From Flavobacterium sp. KACC 22763 (GTDB lineage: Bacteria; Bacteroidota; Bacteroidia; Flavobacteriales; Flavobacteriaceae): DNA of 64,000 nt. This document shows, one piece after another, positions 17,745 through 26,509 of this stretch. The notes beneath the pieces were generated by a model, which searched no databases, was not told where the DNA came from, and was given only the letters and a program-made list of their open reading frames with translations. The DNA lies in assembly GCF_028736155.1 (NCBI RefSeq), contig NZ_CP117879.1, positions 5,208,001 to 5,272,000 of the forward strand, in the 5' to 3' direction. Position 1 is the first letter of the stretch. Every line of letters starts with the position of its first letter. Both the position numbers and the translations under genes were made by a program.

Positions 17745-19094
17745 ATGAATTTAAATCAAATACAAAACGTTTATTTTATTGGTATCGGAGGAATCGGAAT
17801 GAGTGCTCTGGCTCGTTATTTCAAGTTTATTGGAAAACAAGTTTCAGGTTACGACAAAACACCTTCTATGCTGACTAGTGAATTGATTGAAAGTGGTATT
17901 GATATTCATTTTGAAGATAATATAAATTTAATTCCAACGGATTATTATGTAGAGAATACACTGGTAATCTACACACCAGCGGTTCCAAAAACTCATTCAG
18001 AATGGAATTATTTTATTGAAAGAAATTTTGAGGTTAAAAAACGTGCCGAAGTTCTCGGAATTATAAGTAGAGATACTTTCTGTTTTGCAGTTGCCGGAAC
18101 ACACGGAAAAACTACAACGTCAAGTATTTTGGGGCATATTTTGTTTCAAAGCGGTGCTGATGTAACAGCTTTCATTGGTGGAATTGTTGAGAATTATAAT
18201 TCTAATTTAATCGGAAGCGGAAAAACCGTAACGGTTGTTGAAGCAGACGAATTTGACAGATCGTTTTTGCATTTGCGTCCAGATATCGCTTGTGTGACTT
18301 CTATGGATGCAGATCATTTGGATATCTATGGAACTAGCGATGCTATTCAAGCTTCGTTTAGAGAGTTTGCTTCAAAAGTAGAAGATAAAAACAATCTTTT
18401 TATAACCAAAGAATTGCCTTTAGACGGTGTTCAATGTGCTATAAATGAAGATGCTGTATATAAGGCTTATAACGTTCGTATTGAAGATGGAGCTTATGTT
18501 TTTGATGTGCAAACGCCGTCAGAAATCATGAAGGACTTACGTTTTGGACTGCCTGGAAAACACAATTTAATGAATGGATTGATGGCTATTGCGATGGCTA
18601 AAACTTTCGGCACCCCGACCGATTCTATTGCAAAAGCCATTGCTTCATTCAACGGAATCAGAAGACGTTTTTCATATCAAATTAAGAGCGAAAATTTAGT
18701 ATATATTGATGATTATGCGCACCATCCAACAGAAATAAATGCTGTTCATCAAGCAGTTAGAGAATTATATCCAGGACGTAAAGTTTTAGCGATTTTCCAA
18801 CCGCACCTGTTCAGCAGAACAAGAGATTTCGTTGACGGATTTGCGGAAAGCTTATCGCAGTTTGATGAAGTGTTTTTGATGGATATTTACCCTGCAAGAG
18901 AGCTTCCTATGGAAGGAGTGACTTCTGAGTGGCTTTTGGGTAAAATGACAAATTCGAACAAAAAAATTGTTGCAAAAGAAGATTTATTAGGTGAAATCAA
19001 AGCCAGCGATGCACCTATTATTGTAACAATTGGAGCTGGTGATCTGGGAGAGATGGTTCCGTCAATTAAAAAGGTTTTAAATGAAAATATTTAA
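17745..19094 (+). CDS. murC: UDP-MurNAc:L-alanine ligase MurC
   Basis: MurC adds the first stem-peptide residue. The 449-residue protein shows the MurC-specific N-terminal FIGIGGIGMSALA (about 11-23), the P-loop AGTHGKTTTSS (117-127), the VVEADEFDRSFL and SMDADHLDIYG central motifs, and the YIDDYAHHPTEI and FQPHLFSRTRDF motifs of the C-terminal domain. It overlaps ftsQ by 14 bases. MurF is missing from this cluster, as I recall for many Bacteroidota, and must be elsewhere in the genome. Confidence 0.96.
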   Translation: MNLNQIQNVYFIGIGGIGMSALARYFKFIGKQVSGYDKTPSMLTSELIESGIDIHFEDNINLIPTDYYVENTLVIYTPAVPKTHSEWNYFIERNFEVKKRAEVLGIISRDTFCFAVAGTHGKTTTSSILGHILFQSGADVTAFIGGIVENYNSNLIGSGKTVTVVEADEFDRSFLHLRPDIACVTSMDADHLDIYGTSDAIQASFREFASKVEDKNNLFITKELPLDGVQCAINEDAVYKAYNVRIEDGAYVFDVQTPSEIMKDLRFGLPGKHNLMNGLMAIAMAKTFGTPTDSIAKAIASFNGIRRRFSYQIKSENLVYIDDYAHHPTEINAVHQAVRELYPGRKVLAIFQPHLFSRTRDFVDGFAESLSQFDEVFLMDIYPARELPMEGVTSEWLLGKMTNSNKKIVAKEDLLGEIKASDAPIIVTIGAGDLGEMVPSIKKVLNENI

Positions 19095-19803
19095 TTGGGC
19101 AAATATAAGATTAGTACTTATTTTCGGACTGGTTTTGTTTCTATATTCCTTCGCGCAACATCGAAATGGAGATCGGAAATTAAAAAAATCGATGGTTGTT
19201 TTTGTAGGAGAAAATACGCTTTTTGTGAAGCCAGAAACGGTTAATAAATTGTTGATAGAAAATAAAAGAGACGCTTCCAGTATTAGAAAAGATGAAGTAG
19301 ATTTGAATAAGATAGAGAAAACCCTCGATACGCAAGAGATGATTGAGAAGTCAAATGTTTTTGTAAGTATCGATGGAGTTCTAAAAGCAGTAGTAAAACA
19401 GAAGACGCCCATAGCAAGAGTTTATGATGGCGCCGCTTCTTTTTATATTGACTATGAGGGTAATAAAATGCCCTTGTCGGACAATTTCACTGCGCGAGTT
19501 CCTCTTGTTTCAGGGGCAATAAATGCAAAAAATAACGAAGATTTAGCAGCTTTATTTCGCACAATTTATGACGATGCGTTTTTGAAAAAAAACATCATTG
19601 CTATAGAGATTATGCCGAATGGAAGCTTAAAAATGTTTAATCGTAACTATGATTACTTCATAGATTTTGGCAGAACGATGAATGTTGATAAGAAATTTAG
19701 AAACTATAAAGCTTTCTTTCAAAAAGCGGTTTTAGATAGTTCGTTATACAAATACAAAAAAATTGACCTTAGGTTTACGGAACAAGTAGTTTGCACTAAA
19801 TAA
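19081..19803 (+). CDS. ftsQ: Cell division protein FtsQ
   Basis: The 240-residue protein has the FtsQ/DivIB layout: a short cytoplasmic start, one membrane helix (about 9-25, RLVLIFGLVLFLYSFA), a POTRA-like domain (about 36-115), then a periplasmic beta domain. Bacteroidota FtsQ proteins are very divergent, so the call depends on topology and on the place between murC and ftsA. FtsQ links early and late divisome proteins through FtsB/FtsL. The start overlaps the murC end by 14 bases and the gene is followed after 6 bases by ftsA. Confidence 0.85.
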   Translation: MKIFNWANIRLVLIFGLVLFLYSFAQHRNGDRKLKKSMVVFVGENTLFVKPETVNKLLIENKRDASSIRKDEVDLNKIEKTLDTQEMIEKSNVFVSIDGVLKAVVKQKTPIARVYDGAASFYIDYEGNKMPLSDNFTARVPLVSGAINAKNNEDLAALFRTIYDDAFLKKNIIAIEIMPNGSLKMFNRNYDYFIDFGRTMNVDKKFRNYKAFFQKAVLDSSLYKYKKIDLRFTEQVVCTK

Positions 19804-19809
19804 TAGAAA

Positions 19810-21216
19810 ATGGAAAAAGATAACATTGCAGTAGGTCTAGATATTGGAACAACCAAAATCGTTGCCATGATTGGCAAAAAAAATGAATATGGTAAGTTGG
19901 AGATTTTGGGTATTGGTAAATCCAAAAGTTTGGGAGTTGCCAGAGGAGTAGTAAACAACATCACGCAGACGATTCAATCGATACAGCAAGCGATAATCGA
20001 AGCAGAAAATAATTCAGGATACAAAATCAAAGATGTGGTTGTGGGTATTGCCGGACAGCACATCAGAAGTATTCAGCATACCGATTACATCAGTAGAAAT
20101 AATCCAGAAGAAGTAATTGGCGAAAAAGATATTCAACTCCTAATCGATCAGGTAAACAAACTGGCGATGTTACCGGGAGAAGAAATTATTCACGTTTTAC
20201 CGCAAGAATTTAAAATCGATGGGCAATCTGAAATTAAAGAGCCAATCGGAATGTACGGCGGAAGATTAGAATCTAGTTTTCACGTTGTAGTTGGGCAGGC
20301 ATCTTCAATCAGAAACGTTGGAAGATGTATTCAGAGTTCAGGAATTGAATTGTCTGGATTGACCTTAGAGCCTTTAGCTTCGGCTGATGCTGTTTTAAGT
20401 CAGGAAGAAAAAGAAGCTGGTGTTGCGCTTATCGATATTGGAGGCGGAACAACAGATTTGGCTATTTTCAAAGATGGCATCATTCGTCATACAGCAGTAA
20501 TTCCTTTTGGAGGAAATGTAATTACAGATGATATCAAAGAAGGATGTTCGATTATTGAAAAACAAGCTGAGCTTTTAAAGATAAAATTCGGATCTGCTTG
20601 GCCAGGAGAAAATAAAGACAATGAAATTGTTTCTATTCCAGGTTTAAGAGGAAGAGAGCCAAAAGAGATTTCGCTTAAAAACTTATCTAAAATTATCCAT
20701 GCAAGAGTTGTGGAAATTGTAGAACAGGTTTTTGCAGAAATTAAAGCTTACGGACACGAAGATCCTCGTAAAAAACTAATCGCTGGAATTGTATTAACAG
20801 GTGGGGGTGCACAATTAAAGCACATTAAACAGCTGGTAGAATACATTACAGGAATGGATACTAGAATTGGTTATCCGAACGAGCATTTGGCAGGAAACTC
20901 TAGTGAAGAAATCTCTAGCCCGTTATTTGCAACTGCAGTAGGATTAGTAATGAACAGTATTGAAAACAGTTCGCAAAGTGCGGTTAGAATGGAAATGGTT
21001 CAAGAACAGCCAAAAATTGTTTACAGAACTGCTCCGCCAGTACAGCGATACGAAGTTGAAGAAAACTACGTTGAGAAAGTAGAAACCATTGAAGAACCTA
21101 GAGAAACCGTAAGTCAAAGGGTGCCTAAAAATGAATCTACTGAGACCAAAATAAGAAGATCATTTTTTGATCGATATGTCGACAAAATCAAAGAATTTTT
21201 AGACAACGCAGAATAA
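19810..21216 (+). CDS. ftsA: Cell division protein FtsA
   Basis: FtsA is the actin-like protein that tethers FtsZ to the membrane. The 468-residue product has the phosphate-1 loop VGLDIGTTKIVAMIG (about 8-22), the phosphate-2 motif VALIDIGGGTTDLAIF, and the adenosine motif GIVLTGGGAQLKHI. A variable linker (about 395-440) precedes the C-terminal amphipathic helix SFFDRYVDKIKEFLDNAE, the expected membrane-targeting segment. It precedes ftsZ by 79 bases. That gap contains a small TTCTTG/CAAGAA hairpin (about 21235-21254) of unknown role. Confidence 0.95.
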   Translation: MEKDNIAVGLDIGTTKIVAMIGKKNEYGKLEILGIGKSKSLGVARGVVNNITQTIQSIQQAIIEAENNSGYKIKDVVVGIAGQHIRSIQHTDYISRNNPEEVIGEKDIQLLIDQVNKLAMLPGEEIIHVLPQEFKIDGQSEIKEPIGMYGGRLESSFHVVVGQASSIRNVGRCIQSSGIELSGLTLEPLASADAVLSQEEKEAGVALIDIGGGTTDLAIFKDGIIRHTAVIPFGGNVITDDIKEGCSIIEKQAELLKIKFGSAWPGENKDNEIVSIPGLRGREPKEISLKNLSKIIHARVVEIVEQVFAEIKAYGHEDPRKKLIAGIVLTGGGAQLKHIKQLVEYITGMDTRIGYPNEHLAGNSSEEISSPLFATAVGLVMNSIENSSQSAVRMEMVQEQPKIVYRTAPPVQRYEVEENYVEKVETIEEPRETVSQRVPKNESTETKIRRSFFDRYVDKIKEFLDNAE

Positions 21217-21295
21217 TAAAAAGAGAAGGATTATTTCTTGCCCCAAGTCAAGAAGTAAAAAATGTACTTAATAAGAATTTCAAAAAACCAAAAAG

Positions 21296-23293
21296 ATGAT
21301 GAGCAACTCAGAATTTGGAAGTATTTCATTTGATTTACCAAAAAATCAATCAAATGTAATCAAAGTAATAGGTGTAGGTGGAGGCGGAAGTAACGCAATT
21401 AACCACATGTTCAAACAAGGTATTAAAGGCGTAGATTTTATCGTTTGTAATACCGATTCGCAAGCGCTTCAAAATAGTTCAGTACCCAATAAGATTCAGT
21501 TAGGAGTTAATTTAACTGAAGGGCTAGGAGCAGGAGCAAACCCAGACGTTGGACAGCAGTCGGCAATCGAAAGTATTTCGGATATTGAAAAAATGTTGGA
21601 TAAAAATACTAAGATGGTATTCATTACTGCTGGTATGGGTGGAGGAACTGGAACTGGTGCAGCTCCGGTAATTGCTCAATTAGCAAAAGAAAGAGAAATA
21701 TTAACAGTTGGTATCGTGACAATTCCGTTTCAATTTGAAGGGAAAGTGCGTCAGGAACAGGCAATTATTGGAATTGAGAAATTGCGTAAGCAGGTCGATT
21801 CTTTAATTGTAATCAACAACAATAAATTAAGAGAAGTATACGGAAATCTTGGCTTTAAAGCTGGATTCTCTAAAGCGGATGAAGTTTTGGCAACAGCCTC
21901 TAGAGGTATTGCTGAAGTAATTACGCACCACTATACTCAAAATATCGATTTACGTGACGCAAAAACTGTTTTGGCTAACAGCGGAACTGCGATCATGGGA
22001 TCTTCTGTGGCTGAAGGCGACAACAGAGCTAAAGATGCTATTGTTTCAGCGTTAGATTCTCCATTGTTAAATGACAATAAAATTACGGGTGCCAAAAACG
22101 TATTGTTGCTTATCGTTTCTGGAACTAATGAGATCACTCTTGACGAAATTGGAGAAATCAACGACCACATTCAAGATGAAGCTGGTTACAATGCAAATAT
22201 CATTATGGGGGTTGGTGAAGACGAAACTCTTGGTGAGGCTATTGCTGTAACTATTATTGCTACAGGTTTTGATGTAGAACAACAAAATGAAATTGTAAAT
22301 ACAGAGCCAAAGAAAATCATTCATACGTTAGAAGATGAGCAGAGAAGTGTTCATAATTTAACAAACAAACCACTTGCTTCTTTTGACCTAACTGTTGATA
22401 CACCGACAGCAAAAGTGGAAGATAAAGTTGTTTTTGATTTAATTGACGATGATGAAACCTTTACTCCAACTGCACAAGCTGTTGCTCCAGCAATGAATCA
22501 GGAAGAGTTAGTGGTGATGTCTGAGTTTATCAAAAATCTAGATGTAACTTTCGAAATTGTTTCACCAATTACAGATATCGATTTTACAATTTCATCTCCT
22601 GAGGTACCAGCTGTTCAACAAGTTCAGCAAGTACAGCAACAACAGCCATTCCAGCCAGTGCAACAACAAAGAGTTTTCGAAAAAGAAGAACAAACAGCTT
22701 TCTCTTTTGATCTTCCTTTGTTTAAGCAAGAGCCTGTAAAAAGAGAGCCAGTTGTTGAGGATAATAGAGTTTTGTTTGAATTGACAAATGAAACTCGTGA
22801 TATTAAAGTAAACGATCCAGTACAATTTGTTCCTGTAACTGAAGTTTCAGACAACGGAATTATTAAATATTCTTTAGAGGAATATATGGAAGTTGAAAAT
22901 GATTTATTAGCTTCTAAACCAGTTGAAAAAGTAGTTGAGCCTACAATTCCAGAAGAATTAAATATTACATTGAAACAAAGAGTTGATTTTGCAAGTCAGC
23001 CTGATATTTCAACAACTTCTGAAGTTTCTCCTTTAGAATTAACTATTGAAGAAACATTGCGTTTAAGAGCAGAAGAAAGAAGAAAGAAACTAAAAGAATT
23101 TAACTATAAATTCCACAACAATGTTTCTAGAATTGATGAGTTGGAAAAAGAGCCAGCTTACAAAAGATTAGGAATAGATTTGTCTAATTCTCAGTCTAAT
23201 AATACTAATTCTAGAATCTCTGTTGGAACAGACAGTAATAATGATTTACAATTACGTTCAAACAATTCATTTTTGCACGATAACGTAGATTAA
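21296..23293 (+). CDS. ftsZ: Cell division GTPase FtsZ with long C-terminal extension
   Basis: FtsZ polymerises into the cytokinetic ring. The core GTPase (about 1-320) has GVGGGGSNAINHM, the tubulin signature GGGTGTGAAP, NTDSQAL and the T7 region. The protein is 665 residues, against about 380-400 for the usual FtsZ. The extra part is an acidic, low-complexity tail with a Gln-rich patch near residues 440-455. Near the end, RIDELEKEPAYKRLGIDLS stands out from the disordered tail and may be a C-terminal binding peptide like the one used for FtsA. A second ATG one codon later is possible. A strong terminator follows, closing the dcw cluster. Confidence 0.95.
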   Translation: MMSNSEFGSISFDLPKNQSNVIKVIGVGGGGSNAINHMFKQGIKGVDFIVCNTDSQALQNSSVPNKIQLGVNLTEGLGAGANPDVGQQSAIESISDIEKMLDKNTKMVFITAGMGGGTGTGAAPVIAQLAKEREILTVGIVTIPFQFEGKVRQEQAIIGIEKLRKQVDSLIVINNNKLREVYGNLGFKAGFSKADEVLATASRGIAEVITHHYTQNIDLRDAKTVLANSGTAIMGSSVAEGDNRAKDAIVSALDSPLLNDNKITGAKNVLLLIVSGTNEITLDEIGEINDHIQDEAGYNANIIMGVGEDETLGEAIAVTIIATGFDVEQQNEIVNTEPKKIIHTLEDEQRSVHNLTNKPLASFDLTVDTPTAKVEDKVVFDLIDDDETFTPTAQAVAPAMNQEELVVMSEFIKNLDVTFEIVSPITDIDFTISSPEVPAVQQVQQVQQQQPFQPVQQQRVFEKEEQTAFSFDLPLFKQEPVKREPVVEDNRVLFELTNETRDIKVNDPVQFVPVTEVSDNGIIKYSLEEYMEVENDLLASKPVEKVVEPTIPEELNITLKQRVDFASQPDISTTSEVSPLELTIEETLRLRAEERRKKLKEFNYKFHNNVSRIDELEKEPAYKRLGIDLSNSQSNNTNSRISVGTDSNNDLQLRSNNSFLHDNVD

Positions 23294-23315
23294 TTTTTAG
23301 AATCATAATATTAGG

Positions 23316-23355
23316 TAACCCGAAAATTGGATTTAATTTTCGGGTTATTTTTTTT
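23316..23355 (+). terminator. Rho-independent terminator after ftsZ
   Basis: TAACCCGAAAATT pairs with AATTTTCGGGTTA across a 6-base loop and is followed by eight T residues, 22 bases after the ftsZ stop. Confidence 0.88.
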
Positions 23356-23419
23356 ATCTTCGCACAGAATTTCAGAATTTGACTTCCTAAATAGGTTTTT
23401 AAAGTGAATCTTGTTTTCA

Positions 23420-23439
23420 CCCTGAGCGAAGTCGAAGGG
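23420..23439. repeat. Dispersed CCCTGAGCGAAGTCGAAGGG-type sequence
   Basis: This 20-base GC-rich word stands out in AT-rich surroundings and has self-complementary ends (CCCT/AGGG). I recall it as a frequent dispersed word in Bacteroidota and other genomes. Its function is unknown. Confidence 0.5.
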
Positions 23440-23492
23440 TTAAATTAATATATCAATTAATAAGCACTCGCTTATTCAAATAAAATATAAAC

Positions 23493-23942
23493 ATGAGTTT
23501 ACAAACACAAATCATGGACGAAATTAAAACGGCCATGAAAGCAAAAGATACAGTAGCTTTAGAAGCTTTAAGAGCTGTTAAATCTGAATTATTATTGGCT
23601 TCAACTGCTTCAGGATCTAAAGAAGATTTATCAGAAGATGAAGAAATTAAATTACTTCAGAGATTGGTTAAAACTCGTAAAGAGAGCGCAAGAATCTTTA
23701 CAGAGCAAAACCGTCCAGATTTAGCAGAACCAGAATTGGCTCAAGTTGCTGTAATCGAGAAGTTTTTGCCAGCTCAATTAAGCGAAGAAGAAGTAGAAGC
23801 TGTAATTGCAAAAATCATTGCTGAAACAGGAGCTTCTGGAATTGCTTCAATGGGTAAAGTAATGGGATTAGCATCTGCTCAATTAGGCGGAACTGCTGAA
23901 GGAAAGACCATTTCTACAATTGTGAAAAAATTACTGTCGTAA
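23493..23942 (+). CDS. GatB/YqeY domain protein
   Basis: This 149-residue protein is a stand-alone YqeY-type protein. It resembles the C-terminal helical domain of GatB, the tRNA-dependent amidotransferase subunit. Typical segments are the start (TQIMDEIKTAMKAKDTVALE), RLVKTRKESARIF, and a C-terminal GxxGKVMG region (SMGKVMGLASAQLGG). A role in tRNA contact is inferred from the GatB domain; free-standing members are not well characterised. No signal peptide or membrane helix is present. It follows the ftsZ terminator as its own unit. Confidence 0.9.
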   Translation: MSLQTQIMDEIKTAMKAKDTVALEALRAVKSELLLASTASGSKEDLSEDEEIKLLQRLVKTRKESARIFTEQNRPDLAEPELAQVAVIEKFLPAQLSEEEVEAVIAKIIAETGASGIASMGKVMGLASAQLGGTAEGKTISTIVKKLLS

Positions 23943-23964
23943 TTTTTAAGTTCCAATAAAGAAA

Positions 23965-24045
23965 TTCCAAATTCCAAATTGGAAAGATCAATATATAAAT
24001 TCCAAATTCCAATACTAAACTTGGAATTTGGGATTTTAAAAATTG
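23965..24045. repeat. AATTCC-family repeats upstream of tRNA-Arg
   Basis: AAATTCCAAATTCCAA (ending 24012) pairs with TTGGAATTTGGGATTT (24021-24036), preceded by further AATTCCAAATT copies at 23972-23990. It may act as a terminator for the yqeY-like gene. Confidence 0.55.
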
Positions 24046-24063
24046 AAAATTTAAATATTTTTT

Positions 24064-24137
24064 GACCTCGTAGTTCAACTGGATAGAATATCAGATTTCG
24101 GCTCTGAGGGTTGGGGGTTCGAACCCCTCCGGGGTCA
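24064..24137 (+). tRNA. tRNA-Arg (anticodon UCG)
   Basis: The 74-base sequence folds as a complete cloverleaf. The acceptor stem GACCTCG pairs with CGGGGTC (one G-U). The D stem is GTTC/GAAT. The anticodon stem is TCAGA/TCTGA with loop TTTCGGC, giving anticodon UCG. The T arm is GGGGG-TTCGAAC-CCCTC. The discriminator is A, and CCA is not encoded. It would read CGA and related Arg codons. Confidence 0.93.
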
Positions 24138-24150
24138 CTATAAAATTTGA

Positions 24151-24185
24151 AAGCCTGCAAAGTGTATATTTTGCAGGCTTTTTTA
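24151..24185 (+). terminator. Terminator after tRNA-Arg
   Basis: AAGCCTGCAAA pairs with TTTGCAGGCTT across a short loop and ends in a T run. The stem and the ATGGTTTGAAAATCG sequence after it recur at decayed copies downstream. Confidence 0.85.
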
Positions 24186-24247
24186 TGGTTTGAAAATCGT
24201 TGCGATATTTTTTTATTTTTACAAAGGTCAGTGTTTACAAGCAATTT

Positions 24248-24268
24248 AGTTTCGAACCCCGTCAGGTA
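24248..24268 (+). repeat. T-arm-like fragment downstream of tRNA-Arg
   Basis: GTTTCGAACCCCGTCAGG resembles the T-loop and 3' end of the tRNA but has no acceptor partner. It may be a remnant of an integration or duplication event. Confidence 0.4.
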
Positions 24269-24296
24269 CATCGTTTTTGCTAATAGGTTATATTTT

Positions 24297-25109
24297 TTAT
24301 AAATCAGTATTATAATATAGATCTACAATTGAATTATCTAAAGTGTCAATATGAAATCCAGAATTCATATTATAATAATCATAAATTGTATAAAAACCTT
24401 CTAACTTCTCATTACTATTATAATGAAAGCCTACACTATCGACTCTTAATCCATCATACCATTCATCGTTAGCCTTACCATAGTCTAAACGGCCTATGCT
24501 ACTCAAAATTTGTTGATAATTTTCATTGTAATAATTAATTAAATCTTTATGGGAATTATTTATCCAAGATAAATGCGAGTTTGTTTTTTCAATAAATTTA
24601 ATAATGCTACTTTCTTTTTCTATACTAAATTCAACCTCTTCATTTAATACTTTTTTATTTAACAATATTATATCATTAAAGTCTGATTTTATACTTACTA
24701 TAATAAAATATACTTCCTCATTAAATATAAAGTCGTTTCTCAATAATGTTTGGGGTAGATTTCTTTTTTTAGCAGTTCTTAAATCTCTATATTCAATTAA
24801 TTCATAATGACTCACTTTAAATAAATCTTCGACTTTATTTAATAGATATTTCCATTTCAACTTATTTAAGTAATTTAATTTGTTTGAGGATAAATGGGTT
24901 TTAATAAATTTTCTACATTCCCATTTCCAGCCTAATTCATAATAAATTTTAGCAAGTAGATAACTTTGATTTTGATCTTTGCTATAATTTTCAAGTTCGT
25001 ACATAATATCGAAGAGAGATTCTGCACTCTTTGTGGCATTATATAGACTTCCTTTCTTATGTTTATGGAAATCTTCTTTTGCTAGTTTATATCTTTTGTA
25101 TATGTTCAT
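24297..25109 (-). CDS. Hypothetical protein, 270 aa, in tRNA-Arg-linked segment
   Basis: I do not recognise this family. The protein is soluble in appearance: no signal peptide or membrane helix. The N-terminal half is helical and Lys/Tyr-rich (MNIYKRYKLAKEDFHKHKKG, ELGWKWECRKFIKTH). The C-terminal half contains RLDYGKANDEWYDGLRVDSV and ends in acidic NSIVDLYYNTDL. The coding sequence is more AT-rich and richer in Asn, Lys and Tyr than the core genes nearby, consistent with acquisition. It is the only gene between the intact tRNA-Arg and the next tRNA-3'-like remnant. An ATG start at 25109 is clear. Confidence 0.6.
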   Translation of the reverse strand: MNIYKRYKLAKEDFHKHKKGSLYNATKSAESLFDIMYELENYSKDQNQSYLLAKIYYELGWKWECRKFIKTHLSSNKLNYLNKLKWKYLLNKVEDLFKVSHYELIEYRDLRTAKKRNLPQTLLRNDFIFNEEVYFIIVSIKSDFNDIILLNKKVLNEEVEFSIEKESSIIKFIEKTNSHLSWINNSHKDLINYYNENYQQILSSIGRLDYGKANDEWYDGLRVDSVGFHYNSNEKLEGFYTIYDYYNMNSGFHIDTLDNSIVDLYYNTDL

Positions 25110-25406
25110 AAAATTACCACTAACTTGTATATGTGTATGACATAGTCATATAAGTCATCCCCATTTCGGATAGATATGCTCTATAACGCAGTACTTAATT
25201 TTAAATCAAATATATTGATAATTCTTTGTAACGCATCAAATGAACTTAATACTTCGTTAATAATTAATGAAAATGAAATCTAAAGTGCTATAAAAAAATA
25301 CTTCGTAATTGTTTTATTAATAAGAGATAAGATTTGAAATAAATATGAATTTTCATTAAATCTAAAATTTAGATTTTACTCAAAATCTTTAGATCTTCCA
25401 ATAAAT

Positions 25407-25490
25407 GGTTCGAATTCTGTACCGCCAAGGTCACTAAAAAAATTGAAAGCCTGAGAATCAATATTCTCAGGCTTTTTTGTGGTTGAAAAA
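25407..25490 (+). repeat. Decayed tRNA 3' end plus terminator (copy 2)
   Basis: GGTTCGAA, then ACCGCCAAGGTCACTA, then a hairpin (AGCCTGAGAAT/ATTCTCAGGCT plus T run, 25448-25477), then GTGGTTGAAAAAT follow in the same order as in the intact tRNA-Arg and its terminator. There is no 5' half of a tRNA. The rest of the gap 25110-25567 shows nothing I can name. Confidence 0.65.
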
Positions 25491-25567
25491 TACATTCTTA
25501 ACTTTGGTTTCAATATTGGTTTACACATCATGAATCTTTAGTCGAAACGAAATATAGATCCAAAAGC

Positions 25568-26509
25568 ATGACAAAAGAAGAATCTATTAAAGAGTATTAT
25601 TTTAGAATCAATAAGAGTATAGATTATATTAAAGAAAATCTTCATGAAGAACTTTCTTTAGAGCAATTGGCTGTTCTTTCGAATTTTTCAAAATTTCATT
25701 TTCATAGAATTTTTAAGTCAGTTACAGGAAAAACAATTAATGATTTTATTAAAAATGCAAAAATTGAAAGAGCTTTATTCTTCTTAATGAACAATCCTTC
25801 CAAAACAATTAGCGAAATAGCAACTGATTGTGGTTTTTTAAGTATTTCATCCTTTTCAAGAGCTTTTCGTGAAGTTAAACAGCAAACACCTTCTGAATGG
25901 CGGAAGTTGTATAAAAATAGCAATATTGGTATAATAGATAGCAATATTGGAAAAATGCAGTCCGAAATCGAAAACTACCTTGCACTCAAATTAAATAATT
26001 TAAAAAATATTGAAATGAGTGAAACTATGAAACTTGATTTTGAAGTCAAAAAACTGGATGCATTTAATGTTATTTATATTCGAAATCTGAATATTCACAA
26101 ACATGATAGCGAGACATTTGAAGATATGTTTAAACAGCTTTTTAGTTGGGCTTCTCCGAGAAATTTGGTGAATTTTCCTGAAACAAAAGCGTTAACCGTC
26201 TATAGGAGTAATGCTAATTTAGAAGGAATGCTTCAAGCAGATGTTTGTTTGTCTGTTCCTGAAAAAATAATAGGAGAAGGGATAATTGGCAATACGACAA
26301 TAAGTGGCGGATTGTATGCTATTTTCCATAAAGAAGCGCCAATGTCAGAATGCTTTAAAACATGGAATTATATTTACGAAGTATGGTTTGAAGAAAATGG
26401 GTATCAGCCAGATAATAGAAATTTCTTCTTAAGTCATTTAAATGATCCTAAATTACATCCCGAAAATCATCATATTATTGATATTTATATACCAATAAAA
26501 TTACTGTGA
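25568..26509 (+). CDS. AraC-family regulator with GyrI-like effector domain
   Basis: The 313-residue protein has an N-terminal AraC-type double helix-turn-helix (about 14-112): SIDYIKENLHEELSLEQLAV, FHFHRIFKSVTGKTINDFI and the second helix pair ending in SFSRAFREVKQQTPSEWR. After a helical linker, residues about 155-313 form a GyrI-like / SOUL-type ligand-binding domain (KLDFEVKKLDAFNVIYIRNL, then GGLYAIFHKEAP). This architecture is typical of Rob/MarA-like regulators that sense small hydrophobic compounds. No target operon lies next to it. It sits alone between two decayed tRNA 3' ends. Confidence 0.88.
   Translation: MTKEESIKEYYFRINKSIDYIKENLHEELSLEQLAVLSNFSKFHFHRIFKSVTGKTINDFIKNAKIERALFFLMNNPSKTISEIATDCGFLSISSFSRAFREVKQQTPSEWRKLYKNSNIGIIDSNIGKMQSEIENYLALKLNNLKNIEMSETMKLDFEVKKLDAFNVIYIRNLNIHKHDSETFEDMFKQLFSWASPRNLVNFPETKALTVYRSNANLEGMLQADVCLSVPEKIIGEGIIGNTTISGGLYAIFHKEAPMSECFKTWNYIYEVWFEENGYQPDNRNFFLSHLNDPKLHPENHHIIDIYIPIKLL

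Noticed and set aside
22557..22854. Gln- and Cys-rich frames on both strands within the ftsZ tail
   Set aside because: They are by-products of the CAA/CAG-rich Gln patch of FtsZ.
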